DNA of 64,000 bases from Calditrichia bacterium (GCA_020635015.1 JACKAP010000001.1:496001-560000); one strand, 5' to 3'; numbered from the stretch's first letter, positions 42,150 to 51,867 are shown. The notes: a model not told the origin generated them from the letters alone. Numbers and translations: made by a program.

Positions 42150-43891
42150 AATTTCGCGATTTAAAACTGGGCACCAAGCAGATAATCGGCTTTGGCTGCA
42201 TCCTGCTGATCATGGCCGGGGTGAATGTGTTTTCCATCCACAAAATGACCCAGCTGAAGATCGAGATCGATGAGATCTCGCGCAACTGGCTCCCCCGGGC
42301 CCTGGCGATCTCCGACATCAACAAAAACACTGCCGATTTTCGCATCAAACAATTGCAATACGCCTTCGCGGTGGATCCGGGCGAGCAGGAGACCTATAAG
42401 ACGCTGATGATCTCCTATATCGACCAGATCGAAAAAAACCGCAACACCTACGAGGCGCTCAAGAGCGACTCCGAAGCGCGCAATCTCTACTCCGATTCCG
42501 AGCGGGCGCTGTACGATCAGTTCGAACGCCAGCTCGATCGCTATCTGGACCTGAGCATCTCTCACCTGATGCTCTCGCGGGAAAATGAAAACGAGGAGGC
42601 AGTGGCGCTGCTCAATGATGAGGCATCTGATGTGTTCAACCAGTTGAGCGCCACCCTGCTGGAGCTGGTAAACGTCAACAAGGATGATGCCCAGGAAGCC
42701 GCGGTACGGGCAGAGGAAACCCATCATGCCAGCCGGGTGATCATTACCTCGCTGCTGATTGCCACCATTGTGCTGTCGATCTTCATTGCCGGCATGCTGG
42801 TACGCTATATCGCCGAGCCGGTCTCTGCCCTGGATGAGGCCGCCCATTCGGTCGCTGCCGGGAATCTCGATGTCACCCTGCCGGTGCGCAGCCGGGATGA
42901 GATCGGCAGCCTGGCCGGTTCGTTCAACCGCATGACCACCTCCCTGCGCGAAGCCACCCAGAAAATGCAGCAGCAGCGCGAAGCACTGGAACAGGCCAAC
43001 AGCGATTTGGAGGACAAATCGCAGCGCCTGGAAAAACAAAAAACCGAAATCGAGCAAACCAATCTCCGCCTGGAAAAGCAGAAGATTGAGATCACCAAAA
43101 AGAATGTCGAACTGCTCAGCACCATGGAAGAACTGCGCAACACCCAGCAGCAATTATTGATGAAAGAGAAGATGGCCGCTCTGGGGGATCTGGTGGCGGG
43201 CATCGCTCACGAGATCAACAATCCCATCGGCACCGTCACCAGTTCCACCGACGTCACCGGTCGCTGCCTGCAGAAAATCGAGATCGTACTGGAGCAAAGC
43301 AGCACCATAGAGCAGCTGCGCAGCAATCCCCAGCTGCCCAAGGCGATCAAAATCATCAAGGATAATATCCGGGTTACCCTCACCGCCGGGCACCGCATTG
43401 CCACCATCGTGAAAAGTTTAAAGAACTTTGCCGGCCTGGATGAGGCCACCTACCGGGTGGTGGATATTCACGACGGCTTAGACAGCACCCTTACGCTGCT
43501 GGAAAGCGAGTTCCGCGGGCGCATCGAGATCGAAAAACAGTACGGCGAATTACCCAAGGTGGGCTGCTACCCCAGCCAGCTCAACCAGGTGTTCATGAAC
43601 CTGCTCAAAAATGCGGTTCAGGCAATCGAAAACAAAGGGGTGGTGCGCATCCAGACCCGGCGGCAGGACGGGCGGGTGGAGATCAAGATCTCCGACAGCG
43701 GCCGGGGCATCCCGGCCGAGAAGCTGAGCCGGATCTTCGATTTCGGTTTCTCCAGCGGCAGCGAACGGGTCAAGATGGGATCCGGGCTGGTGACCGCTTT
43801 CAATATTATTCAAAAGCATGATGGCGAAATATTGGCGAACAGTGAACCCGGGAAAGGATCGACGTTCACGGTGCTGCTGCCGGTAAGGTGA
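42146..43891 (+). CDS. Membrane sensor histidine kinase (4HB sensor, HAMP)
   Basis: A 581-residue kinase. First helix IGFGCILLIMAGVNVFSI; a periplasmic four-helix bundle (about 33-190) like those of chemoreceptors (4HB_MCP type); second helix VIITSLLIATIVLSIFIAGML; HAMP (PVSALDEAAHSVAAG ... EIGSLAGSFNRM); a long coiled coil (about 270-335); HisKA with phospho-acceptor H355 in G-I-A-H-E-I-N-N-P; HATPase with N box Q-V-F-M-N-L-L-K-N-A-V, G1 D-S-G-R-G-I and G2 M-G-S-G-L. No response regulator follows; the partner must be elsewhere. Probably reads the state of the small binding protein encoded two genes upstream. Confidence 0.92.
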   Translation: MKFRDLKLGTKQIIGFGCILLIMAGVNVFSIHKMTQLKIEIDEISRNWLPRALAISDINKNTADFRIKQLQYAFAVDPGEQETYKTLMISYIDQIEKNRNTYEALKSDSEARNLYSDSERALYDQFERQLDRYLDLSISHLMLSRENENEEAVALLNDEASDVFNQLSATLLELVNVNKDDAQEAAVRAEETHHASRVIITSLLIATIVLSIFIAGMLVRYIAEPVSALDEAAHSVAAGNLDVTLPVRSRDEIGSLAGSFNRMTTSLREATQKMQQQREALEQANSDLEDKSQRLEKQKTEIEQTNLRLEKQKIEITKKNVELLSTMEELRNTQQQLLMKEKMAALGDLVAGIAHEINNPIGTVTSSTDVTGRCLQKIEIVLEQSSTIEQLRSNPQLPKAIKIIKDNIRVTLTAGHRIATIVKSLKNFAGLDEATYRVVDIHDGLDSTLTLLESEFRGRIEIEKQYGELPKVGCYPSQLNQVFMNLLKNAVQAIENKGVVRIQTRRQDGRVEIKISDSGRGIPAEKLSRIFDFGFSSGSERVKMGSGLVTAFNIIQKHDGEILANSEPGKGSTFTVLLPVR

Positions 43892-43963
43892 ATATGAATT
43901 ATGAAAAAAATCAATCTTAATTAATTCTTCCCAAGACTAATACCTTATCAAAACGGTTAATGG

Positions 43964-44233
43964 TTGAAACCCCACCCGATCTTTCATGTCGACAATATTG
44001 TTGCTCCGCTGTTGATCGCCCAGGGGGCCAACGATCCGCGAGTGAAGAAAGAAGAATCTGATCAGATTGTCGAAGCGCTGAAAAAACGCAATATCGAGGT
44101 GCCTTATATCCTGAAAGAAAACGAGGGGCATGGTTTCCGTAATGAAGAAAACCGCTTCGATTTCTACCGCGCCATGGAAACGTTTTTCTCCCGCCATCTC
44201 GGGGGCAAAAGCGAGGATGTGATCGCGAATTAG
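43964..44233 (+). pseudogene. C-terminal remnant of an S9 prolyl oligopeptidase
   Basis: About 89 codons that match only the last part of the S9 peptidase catalytic domain: P-I-F-H-V-D-N-I, P-L-L-I-A-Q-G-A-N-D-P-R-V (catalytic Asp) and E-N-E-G-H-G-F (catalytic His), ending RAMETFFSRHL. The Ser-containing core and the propeller are absent, and an upstream stop closes the frame. A truncated relic, not a working enzyme. It sits in the spacer after the kinase. Confidence 0.8.
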
Positions 44234-44272
44234 TGAGCGGATTGTTTAACGACAATAAATAGAGCAAAATTA

Positions 44273-46045
44273 ATGCTTAACCGAATTCTCTTGCCACTGC
44301 TGGTGTGGTATTTTGCTGCTGCCGCCAACCCTGTGATTCTGCCAGTTGGAGCCGGTTCGCAGCTGCAGGAGCTTTTCGAAGACTATTTCGAAGAATTCCT
44401 GCAGCTCAATCCGCTCTTTGCCACTTCGATCGGCGATCATCGCTACAATGATCAACTGGCGATCGACATCAGCGAAAGCCACCGCCGGAAACAGGAGGAG
44501 ATGGCCCGGCGCTACCTGGCTGCTATCGGCCGGATCGAACGCGCCGCCCTGAGCCCGGAGGACCGGCTAAGTTATGACGTCTTCGTCACCGACCTCAAGC
44601 TGACCCTGGAGTCGCTGCAATTTCCCGAGCACCTCCTGCCGGTATCGCTGTTTGGCAGCCTGCCGACGCAGTTGATCCAAATGGGGACCGGAGGGGGCAT
44701 TCAGCCTTTCGAAAGCAGGCAGGACTATGAAGATTTTCTCCAGCGACTCAACGCCTTTCCCGCCTGGGTAGACAGCGCGATTGCCAACATGAACCGGGGG
44801 ATCGAACAGGGAGTGGTACAGTCGCGAGCGATCATCGAGCAGACCCTCCCCACCCTGCAGGCCCAGGTGGTCGATGACCCGAAAGCCAGCAGCTTCTACA
44901 GCCCGTTGCGCCGGCTTCCCCGGGAACTGACCTGGGAGGAGAAGATTCGCCTGATCGATCGGTACAAAAACGCCATCATGGAAGCCGTCGTGCCGGCCTA
45001 CCGAAAATTGCACGATTACCTGCGCGATGATTACCTGCCGCACACCCGTTCCGAACTCGGTCTTTCCGCGCTTCCCAATGGGAAAGACTGGTACCGCTTC
45101 CGGATGCGTTTTTTTACGACCACCGACCTTTCGCCGGATCGAATTTTTACGATTGGCGAAAAGGAGCTGGCACGAATCGGCCGGGAGATGGAGGTGACCC
45201 TGCGTGCCATCGGCTATCCCGGAGGGGTTGGCGACTACCTGGGGCAGCTCTGGAGTGATCCGAACCTGGTGATCCGCAATAACCCCAAGGCGATTTTTGC
45301 CGGATTTGAGGAGATCGGCACCATCGTAAAATCGCATTTGGGAGATCAATTCAGCACCATCCCTGCCGCACCGCTGGAGATCCGCCCGGTAGAAAAAGCG
45401 GTTGCCGGGGTCTCCGCCGCCGCATTTTACAACAATCCCTCCGCCGACGGCCGGCGGCCGGGCGTTTTTTATGTGAACAGCCACATGACGGTTTATCCCA
45501 AAACCCAGATGGAGACCCTCTACCTCCACGAGGCCCTGCCCGGTCATCATTTCCAGATCGCCCTGGCTCAAGAGCAGACCCAATTGCCCAAATTCCGCCG
45601 CTTCAATTATTATGGCGCCTATATTGAAGGCTGGGGCTTGTATGCCGAATCGCTGGGCAAGGAACTGGGACTGTTCCACGATCCGCACCAATATCTCGGG
45701 CATCTGACCTTTGAGCTGCTGCGCGCCGCCCGGCTGGTGGCGGATGTGGGGATTCACGACCGGGGCTGGAGCCGGGAGGAGGCCGGGCGCTATTTATCTG
45801 AGCATGCCTTCGGTTACGGATACTTCGAGATCAACCGATATATTTCCATGCCCGCGCAAGCCCTGTCCTACAAGATCGGCCAGTTGAAGATCAGCGAATT
45901 GCGGGAAAAAGCGCAGAAAAAGCTCGGCGACAGGTTCGACGTCCGGGCCTTCCACCAGGCAGTGCTGGAAGATGGGCCGTTGCCGCTGGACTTGCTGGAG
46001 AAAAAGGTTGTGAATGCGGATTTCGGAATGCGGAATGCGGAATGA
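44273..46045 (+). CDS. DUF885-family putative secreted metallopeptidase
   Basis: A 590-residue protein with signal peptide (ILLPLLVWYFAAAANP). The family hallmark is present near the middle of the C-terminal half: Y-L-H-E-A-L-P-G-H-H-F-Q, an HExxxGH zinc-type motif, with a downstream E in Y-I-E-G-W-G-L-Y-A-E-S-L-G. DUF885 is a large group of likely carboxypeptidase-like enzymes, little studied. Length is normal (550-600). The last residues (V-V-N-A-D-F-G-M-R-N-A-E) come from a GAATGCG heptad array (46012-46046), which also supplies the stop, so the C-terminus has been replaced or extended by the repeat. Confidence 0.85.
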   Translation: MLNRILLPLLVWYFAAAANPVILPVGAGSQLQELFEDYFEEFLQLNPLFATSIGDHRYNDQLAIDISESHRRKQEEMARRYLAAIGRIERAALSPEDRLSYDVFVTDLKLTLESLQFPEHLLPVSLFGSLPTQLIQMGTGGGIQPFESRQDYEDFLQRLNAFPAWVDSAIANMNRGIEQGVVQSRAIIEQTLPTLQAQVVDDPKASSFYSPLRRLPRELTWEEKIRLIDRYKNAIMEAVVPAYRKLHDYLRDDYLPHTRSELGLSALPNGKDWYRFRMRFFTTTDLSPDRIFTIGEKELARIGREMEVTLRAIGYPGGVGDYLGQLWSDPNLVIRNNPKAIFAGFEEIGTIVKSHLGDQFSTIPAAPLEIRPVEKAVAGVSAAAFYNNPSADGRRPGVFYVNSHMTVYPKTQMETLYLHEALPGHHFQIALAQEQTQLPKFRRFNYYGAYIEGWGLYAESLGKELGLFHDPHQYLGHLTFELLRAARLVADVGIHDRGWSREEAGRYLSEHAFGYGYFEINRYISMPAQALSYKIGQLKISELREKAQKKLGDRFDVRAFHQAVLEDGPLPLDLLEKKVVNADFGMRNAE

Positions 46046-46182
46046 AAGATACGTGGAGCGAAAAGCGTGGAGCGAAACAGAGGGGCAACCGCCCCTGATT
46101 TACTTGCTGGACGCTTCGTAAATCTGTCCCCGCCTTGAAAATGCGGGGAATAATTATCAGTCCATATCAATTCTTAATCAAC

Positions 46183-46342
46183 ATCGCGAGCGCCAGCAAA
46201 CAAATATCCAGCATCGTGAGCGAAGCGAACTAATATCGCGAACGAAGTGAGCAAACATCGTGAGTGAAACGAACAAATATCGTGAACGAAGTGAGCAAAT
46301 ATCGCGAGCGCCAGCGAGCAAACATCGTGAGCGAAGCGAACT
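46183..46342. repeat. 22-bp repeat cluster ending at the cotransporter stop
   Basis: Seven units such as CGTGAGCGAAGCGAAC and CGAACGAAGTGAGCAA, each followed by AATATCG or AACATCG. The last unit touches the stop codon (46341-46343) of the minus-strand gene. Before it, 46046-46182 includes a small AGGGGC...GCCCCT hairpin (about 46080-46096) and a CGTAAATCTGTCCC motif also seen near 29495. Confidence 0.8.
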
Positions 46343-48500
46343 ACACCAACGCACTCTCCTGCCCGGAATCGCCGATAAACAAGCAGGAGGAGCGCACCTG
46401 CTGGGGCACGCTGCGCATAAAATCGAAGGATAGTTGACTGGCCAGCCCGAAGATATTGATATCCGCCCGCGGGGCGGTCTCCGTCACCTGCTTAAACTCT
46501 CCCTCCAGCACATAAAACTCGGTCATCGACGGCAACCGGGCCTGGTCGCTGAGCCGTTCCAGGAAACGGTTGGCCTGGCGCTTCTCCGCTTTGGTGGAGG
46601 CGACGGTGATCAGGTTCAGCCTGCCTTCCCAGTTCGACTGGATCTGCAGCGCGATCAGCATCGCCAGGTGCCAGTTGGGACTGCCGTCGCGCAGCCAAAG
46701 ATTGACATCCTTCTGAATCCCGAACGCCGCCCGGGGATGCTGGTTGAGGATGATGACTCCCATGTTATAGCGAACCGCATGGTGGTTCAGCGCCTCGATC
46801 ACCGCATCATGCTCCGCATTTTCTTCCAGCGTCAGAAACAGCGCATTCGGACGCAACGCCCCGTTCTTGAGGGTCTGGATCACCAGGCGGGTACCGAGGA
46901 TATACTCGTGCTCTTCGATCACGGTCGCGTTCACCGCAATACTTTGCTGGCTGAGGGGCTGGAGCAGCTCCCGGAGGTAGGCTTCGGTTTCATCGATGTT
47001 GCGATCCTGCACCGTGAAGGCGAAAATACTACCCGAAGGGTAGGTGATGCTGCGGATCAGCAGCAGCGAGCCGGCCCATACCTGGGGATCGGGAATCGGG
47101 ATCAGCAAGTCCGGTTTCCAGGAGATCTGATGGCGGGGAAACTTGGCGGCCAGGCGGGCGGCGCGCTCCGCCAATACTAAGAACATCCCGCCGCGAATAT
47201 CTCCCCATTCCGAACGCAACCCCTTGCGGGTCAACCAGATATAGAGAATGATGATGGTGATCAGCGCCACCACACTGAAAATCGGATTGATCAGAAACAT
47301 GATGAAAACGCAGCTCAAGGCTCCCACCAGCGAGACAAAACGCGGCACTTTGAAGGTGGGCCGAAAGCTGATGATCTTCATACTTTGCTGGATGAACACC
47401 ACCAGGTTGAGGGTGCCGTAGGTGATCAGGAAAAACATGGTGATCAGAGAGGCCAGGGCGTCGAGATTGCCGGCCAGGATCGATACCAGGATAAAGCCAC
47501 CGGTGAAGATAATCGCATTGCGCGGTTCGTTGTTCTCGGACTTGACGGCGAAGAAATTATCGAAAGGCACGGTCTTTTGCTCCGCCAGGGCCTGCAGCAC
47601 CCGCGGCGCCCCGACCATACTGCCCAGGGCAGAGGAGAAGGTTGCCGCCAGGATGCCCATGATTACCAGCCCTTCCCAGCGGGCGCTGTCGACCATCGCC
47701 ATCTGGTTGCCGCGCAGCACCTCGGGGGAAATGTAATAGGCGCATAAATAGGCCAGCCCGATATAGATCACCAGGGTCACGCCGATGGCGCCGAGGGTGC
47801 CCAGCGGGATCGCCCGGCGGGGATCTTTCAGATCGCCGGACATATTGGCGCCGGCCATAATGCCGGTCACCGCCGGAAAGAAGATGGCAAAGACATGCCA
47901 GAAATCGGCATCCTGGAATTTCCCCACATAAACCAGTTTCGGCGCCGGCGCCTCCGGGGTCATCACAAACGAGACAATCGACAACCCGATGATCACCATG
48001 ATGATATACTGGATCTTGATCGCAAAATGGGCGCTCACGTAGGAGATGCCCAGCAGCAGCATCCAGGCGGCAATCGACACCAGGGCGGGAATATGCTCCG
48101 GGAAGATGCGCAGCCAGCCCTCGGTAAATCCGATGATATACAATGCGGCGGAAAGGCTCTGGGAGATATAAAAAGGAATGCCCACGCTGCCTCCGGCCTC
48201 CAGTCCCAGGGATTTGGAGATGATCGAATACGCCCCGCCGGCGCCGATACGGATGTTGGTGGTGATGGAAGCCATCGACAGGCCGGTGCAGATGGTGACG
48301 GTCTTTGCCAGCAGGATGATCAGCACCGCTCCCACAAAGCCGGCATTGCCCACCACCCAACCCAGGCGGAGATACATGATCACGCCCAGGATGGTCAGCA
48401 CATCCGGCACAAATACCCCGCCGAAGGTGCCGAACTTCCGCGCTTCAGCTTCCTTCCCCGGGCTGAGGAATTGTTTCGATTTGTCGATGAGTTTCTTCAC
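46341..48500 (-). CDS. Cation-chloride cotransporter-type APC permease
   Basis: A 719-residue membrane protein. Residues about 30-440 hold 12 helices with APC-fold signatures of the bacterial NKCC/KCC-like (SLC12) group: MYLRLGWVVGNAGF, TNIRIGAGGAYSIISKSLG, GIMAGANMSGDLKDP, ALGSMVGAPRVLQALA. The C-terminal 280 residues are a cytoplasmic domain (ISWKPDLLIPIPDPQVW; NATVIEEHEYILGTRLVIQTLK; WEGRLNLITVAS) as in those transporters. It probably couples K+ or Na+ with chloride, or moves amino acids. The start at 48500 is followed upstream by a CAGTTGT array, so its leader is repeat sequence. Confidence 0.88.
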   Translation of the reverse strand: MKKLIDKSKQFLSPGKEAEARKFGTFGGVFVPDVLTILGVIMYLRLGWVVGNAGFVGAVLIILLAKTVTICTGLSMASITTNIRIGAGGAYSIISKSLGLEAGGSVGIPFYISQSLSAALYIIGFTEGWLRIFPEHIPALVSIAAWMLLLGISYVSAHFAIKIQYIIMVIIGLSIVSFVMTPEAPAPKLVYVGKFQDADFWHVFAIFFPAVTGIMAGANMSGDLKDPRRAIPLGTLGAIGVTLVIYIGLAYLCAYYISPEVLRGNQMAMVDSARWEGLVIMGILAATFSSALGSMVGAPRVLQALAEQKTVPFDNFFAVKSENNEPRNAIIFTGGFILVSILAGNLDALASLITMFFLITYGTLNLVVFIQQSMKIISFRPTFKVPRFVSLVGALSCVFIMFLINPIFSVVALITIIILYIWLTRKGLRSEWGDIRGGMFLVLAERAARLAAKFPRHQISWKPDLLIPIPDPQVWAGSLLLIRSITYPSGSIFAFTVQDRNIDETEAYLRELLQPLSQQSIAVNATVIEEHEYILGTRLVIQTLKNGALRPNALFLTLEENAEHDAVIEALNHHAVRYNMGVIILNQHPRAAFGIQKDVNLWLRDGSPNWHLAMLIALQIQSNWEGRLNLITVASTKAEKRQANRFLERLSDQARLPSMTEFYVLEGEFKQVTETAPRADINIFGLASQLSFDFMRSVPQQVRSSCLFIGDSGQESALV

Positions 48501-48504
48501 GATA

Positions 48505-48553
48505 CAGTTGTCAGTTGTCAGTTGTCAGTTGTCAGTGATCAGTTGTCAGTTTT
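48505..48553. repeat. CAGTTGT heptad array
   Basis: Seven 7-bp units (CAGTTGT x4, CAGTGAT, CAGTTGT, CAGTTTT) directly upstream of the cotransporter start at 48500, so they form the 5' leader of that mRNA and leave no normal ribosome binding site. Confidence 0.85.
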
Positions 48554-48594
48554 TAATTATGGCTTGCGGTGTGATACAATCAACATACCTTTCC

Positions 48595-48690
48595 CGCACT
48601 CCGCACTCCGCACTCCGCACTCCGCACTCCGCACTCCGCACTCGAAATCCGAACTCCACCTCCGCACTCCGCACTCCGCACTCCGAAATC
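48595..48690. repeat. CGCACTC heptad array abutting a stop codon
   Basis: 48595-48643 holds seven units CGCACTC; after a degenerate middle (CGAAATCCGAACTCC), four more lead up to position 48690. The stop codon of the minus-strand protease is 48691-48693, so the array begins at once after the gene. Confidence 0.85.
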
Positions 48691-51600
48691 CTACTCCAGC
48701 ATCTCCAGTATCTCCGCAATCGCCCGTTCCAACTGCGGGTCCTTCCCCTCGAGACGGTCTTTGACGGTATTCTTGATGTAAATATCCGGCGCGACCCCCT
48801 CCCGTTCCAGATCCTTCCCGTCCAGAGTATAACAGCCCCAGGCGGGCAGGCGGTAGTAGGAGCCGTCGACCAGCCCCTTGCCGGTGGTGAAGATGATCCA
48901 GCGATAGGTCTCGGTGCCGATCACCTTGCCCAGCTTCAGCGTCTTAAAGCCGTTGGCGGTCACCTCCGCATCGCTGAGGCTGACGGCATTGATCAGCAGT
49001 ATCATCGGTTTGGCCGCCGGGGTCCAGTTTGGCTGGGGGGCGAATGTCCCTTCGCGGTATTTCCATTGCATATAAGGGCGCTGGCTGAGGGTCTGCAGCA
49101 CCCGGTCGTGCACGTTGCCCCCGGTGTTGTAGCGCAAATCCAGGATCAGAGCATCTCGATGGATGGCTTCGGAAGAGATCTCGCGCAGGAACTGTTCCAG
49201 GCTGCCCCCGCCCATATTTTTCATATGAATATAAGCGATGCGCTTCCCGCTGCGCGCATCGACCCGCTGCTGGTTGGCGGCGATCCATTCATCATACAGC
49301 GCCTGGCGGATGCTGCCGCTGCTTTGGGGATGAAGCTTGACATCATGGGGCTTTCCCCCGCGCCGGAAGGTCAGGGTCATCTCTTCATCGCGGGAGGCGC
49401 TGAGGAAATAGCTTTCGCGGTTGCGGGCCGGATCGACCGGCGTTCCGTCGACCCCCACCAATACATCCCCGGGGCGCACATCTTTGCCGGCTTTATCCGC
49501 CGGGGTATCGGCCACAATCCGTGCCACCCGGTAGGGATCGGCATCATCGAAAATCAACCCGGTCTGCCGGCTGCGCAGGGAATAAAAGGTTTCTTCCTCC
49601 TTACCGCTGGAGCGGAAGGCGAGGTGCGAGGCATTGAGCTCGCCCAGCATATCGTTCAGCAGGACCCGCAGATCCTCCCGGGAGGCGACATGCGGCAGAA
49701 AGGCGGCATAGCGTTTCCCCAAGGCGACCCAATTCGCTCCGTGAAAGTGTTCATCATAAAAATTCTCTTCCAGGTTGGCCCAGGTCTCGTGGAACATCTG
49801 GTTAAACTCCGCCCGGAGATTGCGCTGGAAGCGGTGCTCGATCTTAACCTGCTCCACCTCGTTGCCACCCAGCTTCAGTTCGTGGATATTTCCGCTCAAC
49901 AGGATAAAATGCTTATCATCCCCGCTGACGAGGTGCAGTGAATAGCTCTCCGCTCCCTTGATTTTTTCGGTTTTGGGAGCTTCGAACGGCTGGTAGACGG
50001 TTTTCCAGATATTGTATTTGCCACCTTCGTGGTTGGAGGTATAGAGCACCGTGGTTTCGTCATCCTTTTGCAGCACCAGCGCATTGAACTGCTGGCCGAA
50101 ATCCGGCGACACCTGCTCGAACCGATCCAGCACCCGTTCAAAATCAATTTTCACCACCGGTCCCTTTTCCGTTTCCTGGTCATTCCCTTTATCCTTTTCC
50201 TTATCACCTTCATCCTTTATCCTTTTTCCTTTATCCTTTTCCTTATCGTCTTTTTTCTCCACAAACAAACTATCGAACCGGTCCGAGCGGAAATCCTGAT
50301 CGAAGCGGGTCAGCGGCAGCCGGTAAATACGGGCATTCTCGGTACCGTAAGGATAGTTGGGGTGATAGCGGTCCGAGGAAAAATAAAGATAACGCCCATC
50401 CGGCGACCAGAACGGATCTGATTCGGTAACCCCGGTGGCGGTCAGATTACGGGTTTGTTTCGTTTTGAGGTCATAGATAAAAATATCCTGCTCAAAATTA
50501 CGGTAAGCGGTATAAACCAGATAACGGTCATCCGGGGAAAAATAGGGGGTGGAATTATAAAACCCCCACAGCTCATCCCGGGTGATGGTTTCGCTGGTGA
50601 AATTTGCCAGATCGAGCAGGCGCACTTCCTCCCGCCCGCTCAAGTAGACCCCGCGGGTACGTTCGCGATTGAGCGAGAGATTACGATTGTTCTGCGCATC
50701 GGAGGTAAGCTGCTTTTCCGCGCCCCTGCCGGTGGCTTCGATAACGAACCAGTTGAGCCAGCCGGCGGGATCGGTCTGGTTATAGATCAGGCGGCGGTTG
50801 TCCTGGAGCCATTTCACTTCCGTCACCCGGCCCTGCGGATCGGTAGGCATTTGGCGCACGAACTTCCCTTTGGTGTCACAAACAAACAGCTCGCCGCGGG
50901 CGATGAAGGCAAATTTTTTTCCGTCCGGGGAAAGATCAAATCCGCTGATATTACCCGCCACCGGGAAGTCCTGGCTAAGCGCCAGGGTGTTGTTAAGCGC
51001 CAGACGGATAGGAATCTGCCGGCTCTCCTGGAGCGCGACATCGTAAACGAATAATTGATACCCCTTTTCAAAGACCACTTTTTCCCCATTGGCGGCCACC
51101 CGGGGATTTTTGATCGCGAGATCGAAGCGGGTTAAGGGGGTTTTCTGCCCGTTTTCGAAGGTGTAGAGATTATACTCTCCGTTGGCTTCGTCGGAGATGA
51201 AATAGAGTTTGCCGGCGCGGTCGACCGAAGGGCGGAAGTCCTTGCCGCGATAGTCGGTCAGTTGGCGCAGCTCCCCGCTGCGGGGGTTATAATGCTTGAT
51301 GTCGGGATTATTATCGCCCTGATACCCTTTGCGCTGGGGAAATACCTGGCTCTCCCAGCTGTCGGTAAAATAGAAACCGTTCCCGCCAGGATCCTCCACC
51401 ACGTCGAGGATGGTATTGAAATAGTGTTCCAGCAGCCGCTGCGGCGTGCCGCCCTTTAGCGCTACCTTGTAAGCGGAGAACTGGTTGTAGCGGTTGGAGG
51501 TGAAGTAGACATACTGCCCGTCCCACGACCAGGAATTGACCATGTCGCTGCCATCGTGAAAGGTGAGCTGGCGGACTTCCCCGCCGCCGGCAGGCATTAC

Positions 51601-51867
51601 ATAGACATTGTTATTACCATCTTGTTCCGCGGTAAAGGCAATCCATTTACCGTCGGGAGAGAACGCTGCAGCCTGCTCCCGGCCCTCCATCCCGGTCAGG
51701 CGGAAGGCCGTTCCGCCGGCGGCAGGCACCTGCCAGAGATCGCCTTCATAACTAAAAACAACCTGTTCCCCGTCGGGCGACAATGCCGGATCGGTAGCGA
51801 AATAGACCGGTTCGGCGAACACTAGTTGGCAAAACAACAGGAATGAAGCAAAACATAAATTTTTCAT
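48691..51867 (-). CDS. Tricorn-like S41 protease, secreted
   Basis: A 1058-residue exported protease (signal peptide LCFASFLLFCQLVFA). Order as in tricorn: two beta-propellers of WD40/TolB type (FATDPALSPDGEQVVFSYEGDLW; SPDGKWIAFTAEQDGNNNVYV; SPDGRYLYFSSDRY), a C1 helical domain, a PDZ domain (FDDADPYRVARIV...GDVLVGVDG), and the S41 core (ALILDLRYNTGGNVHD; I-N-A-V-S-L-S-D-A-E with nucleophilic Ser; G-T-E-T-Y-R-W; E-G-V-A-P-D). It degrades peptides in the periplasm or outside. About residues 540-575 are a Lys/Glu/Asp-rich run between second propeller and C1, encoded by an ATCCTTT-family heptad array (50181-50250) inside the gene. Confidence 0.92.
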   Translation of the reverse strand: MKNLCFASFLLFCQLVFAEPVYFATDPALSPDGEQVVFSYEGDLWQVPAAGGTAFRLTGMEGREQAAAFSPDGKWIAFTAEQDGNNNVYVMPAGGGEVRQLTFHDGSDMVNSWSWDGQYVYFTSNRYNQFSAYKVALKGGTPQRLLEHYFNTILDVVEDPGGNGFYFTDSWESQVFPQRKGYQGDNNPDIKHYNPRSGELRQLTDYRGKDFRPSVDRAGKLYFISDEANGEYNLYTFENGQKTPLTRFDLAIKNPRVAANGEKVVFEKGYQLFVYDVALQESRQIPIRLALNNTLALSQDFPVAGNISGFDLSPDGKKFAFIARGELFVCDTKGKFVRQMPTDPQGRVTEVKWLQDNRRLIYNQTDPAGWLNWFVIEATGRGAEKQLTSDAQNNRNLSLNRERTRGVYLSGREEVRLLDLANFTSETITRDELWGFYNSTPYFSPDDRYLVYTAYRNFEQDIFIYDLKTKQTRNLTATGVTESDPFWSPDGRYLYFSSDRYHPNYPYGTENARIYRLPLTRFDQDFRSDRFDSLFVEKKDDKEKDKGKRIKDEGDKEKDKGNDQETEKGPVVKIDFERVLDRFEQVSPDFGQQFNALVLQKDDETTVLYTSNHEGGKYNIWKTVYQPFEAPKTEKIKGAESYSLHLVSGDDKHFILLSGNIHELKLGGNEVEQVKIEHRFQRNLRAEFNQMFHETWANLEENFYDEHFHGANWVALGKRYAAFLPHVASREDLRVLLNDMLGELNASHLAFRSSGKEEETFYSLRSRQTGLIFDDADPYRVARIVADTPADKAGKDVRPGDVLVGVDGTPVDPARNRESYFLSASRDEEMTLTFRRGGKPHDVKLHPQSSGSIRQALYDEWIAANQQRVDARSGKRIAYIHMKNMGGGSLEQFLREISSEAIHRDALILDLRYNTGGNVHDRVLQTLSQRPYMQWKYREGTFAPQPNWTPAAKPMILLINAVSLSDAEVTANGFKTLKLGKVIGTETYRWIIFTTGKGLVDGSYYRLPAWGCYTLDGKDLEREGVAPDIYIKNTVKDRLEGKDPQLERAIAEILEMLE
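50181..50250. repeat. ATCCTTT/ATCCTTTTCCTT array inside coding sequence
   Basis: TTTATCCTTTTCCTTATCAC, then CATCCTTTATCC, TTTTTCCTTTATCC and TTTTCCTTATC, the same family as the intergenic arrays at 20283, 59163, 63558 and 63815. On the minus strand it reads as Asp-Lys-Glu-Lys-Asp-Lys-Gly repeats within the tricorn-like protease. The reading frame is kept, so its length must total a multiple of 3. Confidence 0.8.
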
